A DNA stretch of 64,000 bases, taken from assembly GCA_015179045.1 (NCBI GenBank), contig WHUZ01000014.1:248001-312000 (forward strand), written 5' to 3'. The position numbers and the translations under genes were made by a program. The notes under the pieces were generated by a model. The model searched no databases and had not been told where the DNA came from. It saw only the letters and a program-made list of their open reading frames with translations. Shown piece after piece: positions 57,804-64,000 of this stretch. Positions within the stretch are counted from its first letter, which is position 1. Each line of letters starts with the position of its first letter. Source of the DNA: Kalaharituber pfeilii (Eukaryota > Ascomycota > Pezizomycetes > Pezizales > Pezizaceae).

Positions 57804-59338
57804 ATGGACCCCATCACAGCAGAGCAGTGCCAATCTGACTCTGCTGAATCTCATTCTCAAGACCACGCAAACAATACCGCATCCGTAACTCCCAATACGC
57901 CGTGTCAAGACAAATCCTCCCCATCGCCGCAGTTACCGGGATCAGCGGTAACATTTCCTCTTGCTCGAGTTAACCTGAGACCTGCAGAGGTTCCATGCAG
58001 GTATTTCCTCGCGGGCTTCTGCGCTCGTGGGGATAATTGTTGGTACAAACATGACACATCCGATCTGAAGATCAAGAAAGTGCAATTAAGAACCGTCCTT
58101 AAATCGACTTTGGAGCCTTCAGATAAAGAGGCAATATCAGAGCAGCTACTTCCCAAGGAGTTTATGTTGCCAGGCCAAGGTCAAGAGGCATTAAAACGAT
58201 GGAGAGATGGACAATGGGGCGCAAAGACAGTCGAGGCTAGAGCTCATGCAGCTGAGTTGGCAGAAGCAAGTGATAAGGCTTCATCTAAGAGGTCCAAAGT
58301 GAAGAAGGATGTTGAGAGAATTCTTGCCAAGCAGGACAAAATTGGGGAATCGGCGAGAAAAGTGGCCGAAGCAAAAGAGAAGCGTAAAGTTATATTACTA
58401 GGCAATGCACTGGAAGGTATTGAGTCGTTGCTCTTGAGAAGCTTCGTTAATACCACTAACAATTCAGAACCTGGTGTATCTATCCCAGTATCCCCCGAAA
58501 TATGCCCAATTTGTTCCGAATTTCCCAAGGTCTTCGGTCTCATGTCGGGCTGTGATCACATTTTTTGTTTGGGTAAGCAAAGGGACCGTTCCATTGCCTT
58601 GATACATTTCTAACATAAGCCCCAGAGTGCATATATGAATGGAGGTCGATGTCAAAAGCGAACAAGACTTGTCCAATCTGCCGAGTCAGGAGCAACTATG
58701 TCGTCCCGTCGTCAGTATATCCTTATTCACCTGGTCGAAAAGATCGGGACGAAAGACCAGCGGATAACCCACCCTCCACAGGCAATAAAGATGTACTTGT
58801 GAAGGCAACTGACTCAACGGACGGCCATTCTTGTAATGCTAAGGATGGAGAGAATGTTGCACAGCAACGTACCGAAGATAAGACTGCAAGCAATGCTCTA
58901 CGCCAAAAGCGGGGGCGTAACCGTAAGAAGAAAACCGCGGAGAAGCCTGATCCAAACCCAGCGAAGACTCGGATTGTTAGTAATTACCTGGCTAAGATGA
59001 AGACAATTCCATGCAAGTTCTTTTGCAACCCTGCGCTCGCTAGAAGTGTCAACCTCGACCACGGTCAGGACATGTCCCAAAGCATTTGCTGGGGTAGTGC
59101 AGTGTCAACATGGCGGAAGATTCCATATTGCAGATATGGCAATTTCTGTCATTTTTCGCACCCACATCCTAACAAGCTTGATGAGGAGTATATTTACGAC
59201 GAGTGGGAGATTAGGAAATTAGGCCTCAAAAGAGAAAAGAAGAGTGGGCGATCTAGACGACTGGAACTAGTCATACCATCTCTACAGCCCGTTTCTCCTA
59301 TCCCACTTCTTCCCGATGTTGTTGAATCGTCTTGGTAG
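57804..59338 (+). CDS. CCCH zinc finger / C3HC4 RING protein (makorin-like E3 ligase candidate)
   Basis: Two exons, 57804-58572 and 58626-59338, give 493 aa. Residues 65-83 form a CCCH finger (C-x7-C-x5-C-x3-H in CRYFLAGFCARGDNCWYKH). A Lys/Glu/Ala-rich helical linker follows. A C3HC4 RING spans about residues 232-280: EICPICSEF, GCDHIFCLECIYEWRSM and KTCPICRVR, with the intron falling inside CL|ECIYEW; splicing is needed to complete the RING. A basic segment (RQKRGRNRKKKTAE) and a second CCCH-like cluster (IPYCRYGNFCHFSHPHP) follow. The order CCCH-RING-CCCH is that of makorin-type ubiquitin ligases that bind RNA. The spacing of the last cluster is irregular because of an insert between IPCKFF and YCRYGNFC. 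Confidence 0.88.
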
Positions 59339-59438
59339 GTTTTTTTAGGAACGAAATTAAATTTCGTCGTTGTTTTGGTTTGCCTTAAATTGGAGGGCCG
59401 CCCAATCTACCCAGTTGGAAAGGCGGCTCAATTTAGTT

Positions 59439-59477
<39 letters not shown>

Positions 59478-59793
59478 CTCTTTTGGAGCACCCTGTGATT
59501 GAGTGAGCGACTGGGCTTTACAGGCCTTTTTCCCCCCTATTTCAATGAGTCCTTGCCGTTTTCTGTTCTTCGTTGAGGGTATATATAGGTAAGACACATC
59601 GATACACGAGACTATTATGTTTCTTTGCACTAGGTTTTTTGTTCCTTCCTGAGCCTGTGTTGTACATTGGAACACACGCATATACATATATACAAATTGG
59701 TAGTCTCGCTCCGACACCGTCACCCTCAATACCATCATCATCCGAACAATGAATGAAAAAGTGAAATATGTGTTGGGAGGATGCGCATTTCTT
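59339..59793. other. Convergent intergenic region with poly-T run
   Basis: No gene. A run of about 36 T lies at 59442-59477. The region should contain the 3' UTRs of the CCCH/RING gene and of uS7m. Confidence 0.7.
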
Positions 59794-61044
59794 TTAGATT
59801 TTGACCTTGACGTTTGCTCTTGCCCCCACAGCTGTCTTGTGGATCTGCAACCTTCTTTCCCAGACGCTGCTCCTTCCTTCCACAACTGCCACCACCTCCT
59901 CCGCGAACCGCTCTGCGAACCGCATTCGGTCCTTCTTGCCGTTCGCCACCGTCATCATCCAGTTGATTGCCGTCCTGCGCCGCTGCCGCTCGCTCAGCGG
60001 CTCCGGGACCTGGTTCGTGAAACCTCCAGAGGCCTTCACGGTGCGCAGGCGCATCAAGGGGGCGACTGAATCAATTGCAGTTTGGAGGTAAGCGAGGGGG
60101 TTGCTGGGAAGGGTGTGAAGGGGAGGAGCGCTGGCGATGAGATTATACTTGGTCTGTTCTTTGGGGGGGGGCTTGGTGCGAAGGATGTCGAGAACTCGCT
60201 GGACGTTCTTTTGCGCGAGGGCCTTCTTGCCATCCCGCATAAAGAGGTTGACGACTTGGTCTAGGAGTGGGGAGTACCGATGGTGGAGATGGTGTGTGGA
60301 TGGAAGCGGGAGGGTTGGCAGAGGGTATTTTGAGACGGGGTTGTTGGGGTCCAGTTTGTACGGAGTGACAGTGGGGTGAAATATCTTGGGGTAATTGTGT
60401 TTCTCGATGAGGGCTTGGGATGTGAAGGCGGTGGTGAAGGCGGCAGCTTGGTCCGTGGGTGCAGAGGGGGAGCTTTCGGTGGTCTGCGGAAAGGGTTGTT
60501 CGGATTGGGGGTGTGGAGGGCTGTAGGAGGAATCGTAGCTGCTGTATTGAAAGTGAGCGGGCATGTAGTCGCCTTGCTGGAACCGCATCATCTGGATATG
60601 GTGCGTCTCAATAGTTAGGAACGTTCAATGTCAAGATACAACGCCGTGCGACCTTTCTTCAGCAATTTCATAGAGTCCAGCTTCATACCCCCCCTACCCA
60701 ACCACCCAACCACCTTACATGTCTCAACTCTCAAATACTCACCTCTTGTCCCGGAGCAGGTGGGGTGAAGCTTCCACCGTCCATCGTTCCTCCAGGCCCC
60801 TCGTACGCACCGGGCGCAAAGTTCTGATTTGGATCCATCGGCATCCCACCCTGGGGGCCGCCCTGTCCACCTTCCCACCCCCCCACCCCGGCCACTCTCC
60901 TTGCCCGTCCCCTGGCTCACCTGGCCCTTGATTCGACACATATCCTCTTCTCCGGGCCGCGCAGTGTACTGCTACTGCCGCATTGGACACAGCAATTGCT
61001 CGCTGTCGAGCAATTGGGACGATTCGTGGTAGCAATGGCGGCAT
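59794..61044 (-). CDS. RSM7: Mitochondrial small-subunit ribosomal protein uS7m
   Basis: The minus-strand second exon 60591-59794 holds the uS7 fold: LLDQVVNLFMRDGKKALAQK, NVQRVLDILRTK, PLMRLRTVKASGGFTNQVPE, PLSERQRRRTAINWMMTVAN and the end VGARANVKVKI. Exon 1 (61044 to 60743) begins MPPLLPRIVPIARQRAIAVS and reaches ARRRGYVSNQGP, a good mitochondrial presequence with cleavage-like site. It then enters a Gly/Pro-rich stretch ending MDPNQNFAPGAYEGPGGTMD and PPAPGQE before the intron. These two parts are in different frames: either a 50-nt intron with an AAG acceptor (60920-60871) or one missing G in the seven-G run near 60880 explains it. The start codon is uncertain because upstream in-frame ATGs exist. 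Downstream of PAB1 on the same strand. Confidence 0.87.
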
Positions 61045-62001
61045 TGCTCTGTCGGCGGTGGGTTTCAGAGCTGCGGGCCGCCTTGGGCCCTGGACCGGCA
61101 TTAGACTTTTTACTGCCAAGCCTGCAGCTCCACAGCTGCCCTCACTTAGCGCGCACAGCACCGGCACAGTGGTGCGCGCCACGAGACTACTACGGGTTGG
61201 ACTGGACTGAACGCAGAGTTGACAGAAGCAGGGTACTTCTGCCCCCAAACCAATGCTTTGTTCCCTTTGATTATATTGCAAGCTCTACGCCCTATCCCAT
61301 GCCAGACTGTCGTACAAGTCATATAAATACCCTTTGCTCATGATATAATTTAGGCGCCACGAGCATAGCATAGTTCATCATGAACACCCCACATAATCCC
61401 AACACGTGCGCGCCTAATCCAGTAGATCAAAAGAGACAAAGAAAGGCACCCGAGTAACACAGAGAGAGAGATAGACCGACCCCGTAAAGCACATGAAAAG
61501 ACATGCAAAGAAATTGACACCGGATCCCAAACCATTTTTGAGCCACGTACAGGAAAAGAAAAAGCAAGTAGGAAAAGCCAGAACAGCAAACTTGCAAACT
61601 CACCGCGATCACCAACCATTCTCACTCTAATAACGAGACATCCAAGAAACAGTAACAAGACATCAAATGGGGAAAAAAAAAGAGTAAAAAATATCACAAG
61701 GAAAATAGCAAAGGAATCCATGACATGCAAAACAAAATACGTCTTCCGCCCTAGCTAGAACACCCATTTACCACAACACTTCCAGTGGCTCATGGTAGCC
61801 CCATATGCAGTAACAGCTCTTCCGGAACCAAACTAGTTTTATGTACCTCAATGCCTCGGCTTCACCACCCCGACATGCGTAGGTAAAAACAAAGCTGAAT
61901 CGAAGTAAATAAACAGCAATCGGGATGATGCAAAATGATCGACACAAAAGAGCTTGAATGCAGATAATTTTGCGAGAGCCAGAAGAGTAAACTGTTGCCA
62001 C
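61045..62001. other. Intergenic region between PAB1 and uS7m
   Basis: No separate gene is supported. It should hold the PAB1 3' UTR (next to 62002) and the uS7m promoter (next to 61044). Confidence 0.6.
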
Positions 62002-64000
62002 TCATTTTTCTTCCTTCTTCTCTCCATTCTCTTTGGCGGCCTCAGGCTTTGGAGTCTCGATTTCACCGGGAGCGGTACCGGTCGCTGCTTCACCTTCCTG
62101 TTTCTTAACGTACTCATCATATACGGTAAGAGCCTCATCAACCTTAAGGCGGAGGGCAGCTGGGTCGTCAATCCTATTACAATTTAGTTGATGAAATCAG
62201 TGTAGGATAAGTCAGGCCACTTACAAGGCTAGTAATTCTTGGTTATCCATTTCCAACAACATACCGGTGATCTTCCCAGCGAGGGCGGGATTCATTTCCT
62301 GAATCTTGGGGTATAAAGCCTCGCCCAACAGCTGCTTCTGCTGCATGGGTGGTGCTGCAAGTAGGACTTGGGATGTAAGCTGAGATGGAAGAGCTGGCGG
62401 AGCAGCACTACCATCCTGACCGGGTGGAGGGGCACTGGGCATGTGGGGACGTGCGTTGCCTCGCGGACCGCCGGAGGGTGGAACAGCTCGCTGGGTGGTT
62501 GGTGGGACAGGTGGCCTTCCTCCCATTGGCATTGCCATGTTTGGTGGTGGCACGCCAGGCATTCCAGGTACAGGACCGCCTCGGCCACCAGCAACACCAC
62601 GTGCAGCTGCAGCTGCCTGAGCTTGCGCCATGAAGAAAGCATTGTTAGGTGGAATTGGTGGCTGATATATTTGAGGGGGAAGGTTTGGATTTTGAGGTCC
62701 TCCACGGCCACCGGGGCCTGCGGCTGCAGGTGGAGCCATACCTGGCTGCTGACCAGGCCAGGCGCCACGACCACCAGCAACGGGAGGAGGGGCCATCATT
62801 GGATTTGGTGGGAAAGGCATGCCACGAGCACCAGGAGGTCCAGGTGGAAGATATCCAGCCTGTGGCCAAATTGGGGGATTAATGTACTGCGGGATAGAAT
62901 GTTAGCATAATGTCCAAAAGTTTACACTGGTAGGGCTACACGTACCTGATTTGGAGCAACAGCGGCAGCCACTGCTTGTTGCATAAGAATCTTGTTTCGC
63001 TGTTGAATATTTGCCTCTAACTGACTCTTGCGGACGTCCTTTCGTTGAGCTAGAGCCACGTATAGTGGTTTGTTATTGATCATCCTTTGATTCATCTCAG
63101 TAACGGCTTTAGTAGCCTCGTCTGGGCTACTGAAGCAAACGAATCCGAAACCCTTGCTCTTTCCAGACTCATCCTTCATGACCTTAGCACTAGTTATGGT
63201 ACCGAAAGGAGCGAACTCGGAGCGGAGTTTATCATCGTCGATTTCATCATCCAGATTTTTGATGTACAGATTAACACCCTGGTATTTTTGAGCCTTTTCA
63301 AGGCGGGCATTTTCATACTGTTTCCGTAGCTCCTCCTCCCGCTCGTGCTTCTTCTGGGCGCGACCAACGTACAGTTTCTGACTCTTGAACTCAGTATCAT
63401 GAAGTGCTTCAACTGCTTTAGCAGCAGCATCATGGGCCGTGAAGTTGACAAAGCCAAAGCCACGAGAGGCGCCTGTCTCAGGATCTCGGCTCAGAGAAGC
63501 CGAAGTTATTGCCCCGTACCTCTCAAAAAGCACCCTAAACTCCTCATCAGTGACAGAGGGGTCTATGTTTTTTACATAGACATTGGTAAAATTCGCTTTC
63601 ATTTCCTCAAATTTGCTTTGACGGTCCTTCTTAGGGATATGATGCCCAACAAAGACTTTCTTCTCGTTCAAAAGCATACCATTAACATGCTTGATGGCGT
63701 TGTTCGCAGCTTCGGCTGTTTCATAATGAACGAATCCGTACCCACGGGAACTTCCATTTTCATCTTGGGCAACTTTGCAGGAAAGAATGTTACCGAAGGC
63801 AGCAAAAGTGTCATGGAGAGCCTTATTATCAATAGCTGGATCCAAGTTCTTGATGAAAACGTTTCCTTGTCCAGTCTTACGGAGAGCCGGGTCACGTTGA
63901 GACCACATGATGCGGCAAGGACGGTTCTTGATGAGAGTGTAATTAAGTTCCTCAAGAGCACGTTCGCCATCAGCGGTATTGTTGTAATTCACATATGCGT
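62002..64000 (-). CDS. PAB1: Poly(A)-binding protein, cytoplasmic/nuclear (5' end beyond the window)
   Basis: Minus-strand exons >64000-62946, 62886-62225 and 62173-62002. The window cuts into RRM1 ([34 protein letters not shown]). RRM2 has [11 protein letters not shown] and [11 protein letters not shown]3 has [20 protein letters not shown] and GFGFVNF; RRM4 has [11 protein letters not shown] and [18 protein letters not shown] long Pro/Gly/Met-rich linker follows, then the MLLE domain ([38 protein letters not shown]), split by the last intron. It binds mRNA poly(A) tails and links them to eIF4G, Pan3 and eRF3. The acidic tail ends GEKKEEK. Confidence 0.97.

Noticed and set aside
58981..59150. 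An additional intron in the CCCH/RING gene between IPCKFF and YCRYGNFC
   Set aside because: The insert disturbs the usual zinc-finger spacing, but the frame stays open and I find no convincing donor/acceptor pair with a branch point, so one exon was kept.

Overview
The window reads as nuclear DNA of a filamentous ascomycete (Pezizomycotina). Almost all protein genes are split by short GT..AG introns of about 45-105 nt, several with a CTAAC-type branch point. Ribosomal, spliceosomal and translation proteins have fungal-type sequences. A sphingolipid C9-methyltransferase is present, which budding yeast lacks, and a cysteine-free alpha-factor-like pheromone precursor is encoded. The pheromone cores differ from the W-C-x3-G-Q-x-C type of many Sordariomycetes and Leotiomycetes; an earlier-diverging class such as Pezizomycetes is possible, but this is inference only.

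Layout. 0-7 kb: a large 3'-5' exonuclease-domain protein with a proline-rich decapeptide repeat, a gene-poor stretch with a perfect hairpin, and the sphingolipid C9-methyltransferase. 7-14 kb: gene-poor DNA with a 34-bp inverted repeat, the pheromone precursor and a small secreted/membrane peptide gene. 14-16 kb: the purine enzyme ATIC (ADE17), with an apparent frameshift in its last exon. 16-19.4 kb: a 179-bp pogo-like MITE and ribosomal protein eL36. 20-25 kb: BUD23, a secreted/vacuolar M20 peptidase and a decayed molybdenum-cofactor sulfurase. 26-30 kb: a compact housekeeping cluster, uL5 (RPL11) divergent from SmB, which converges on eIF3j. 30.7-33 kb: an NAD-isocitrate dehydrogenase pseudogene split by a 5'-truncated LINE with a 5-bp target duplication and poly(A) tail. 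34-44 kb: one intronless orphan gene, one intron-containing tRNA-Glu, and long gene-poor stretches ending in polypurine/polypyrimidine DNA. 44-50 kb: a disordered hypothetical protein, succinate-semialdehyde dehydrogenase and an acidic orphan protein. 50-58 kb: gene-poor, rich in G/C-skewed simple repeats. 58-64 kb: a CCCH/RING protein, mitochondrial ribosomal protein uS7m and poly(A)-binding protein (cut by the window end).

The genes do not form a metabolic cluster. Translation and RNA-processing genes dominate (eL36, uL5, SmB, eIF3j, BUD23, uS7m, PABP). The most interesting locus is the pheromone precursor at 10.3 kb: it encodes four decapeptides of two classes, and its introns fall at the same point of successive repeats. 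Two conserved genes (ADE17, uS7m) each carry a one-base frame slip in a short C/G run, which looks more like homopolymer sequencing error than gene death. All functional calls come from reading translated sequence by eye; no database search was run.
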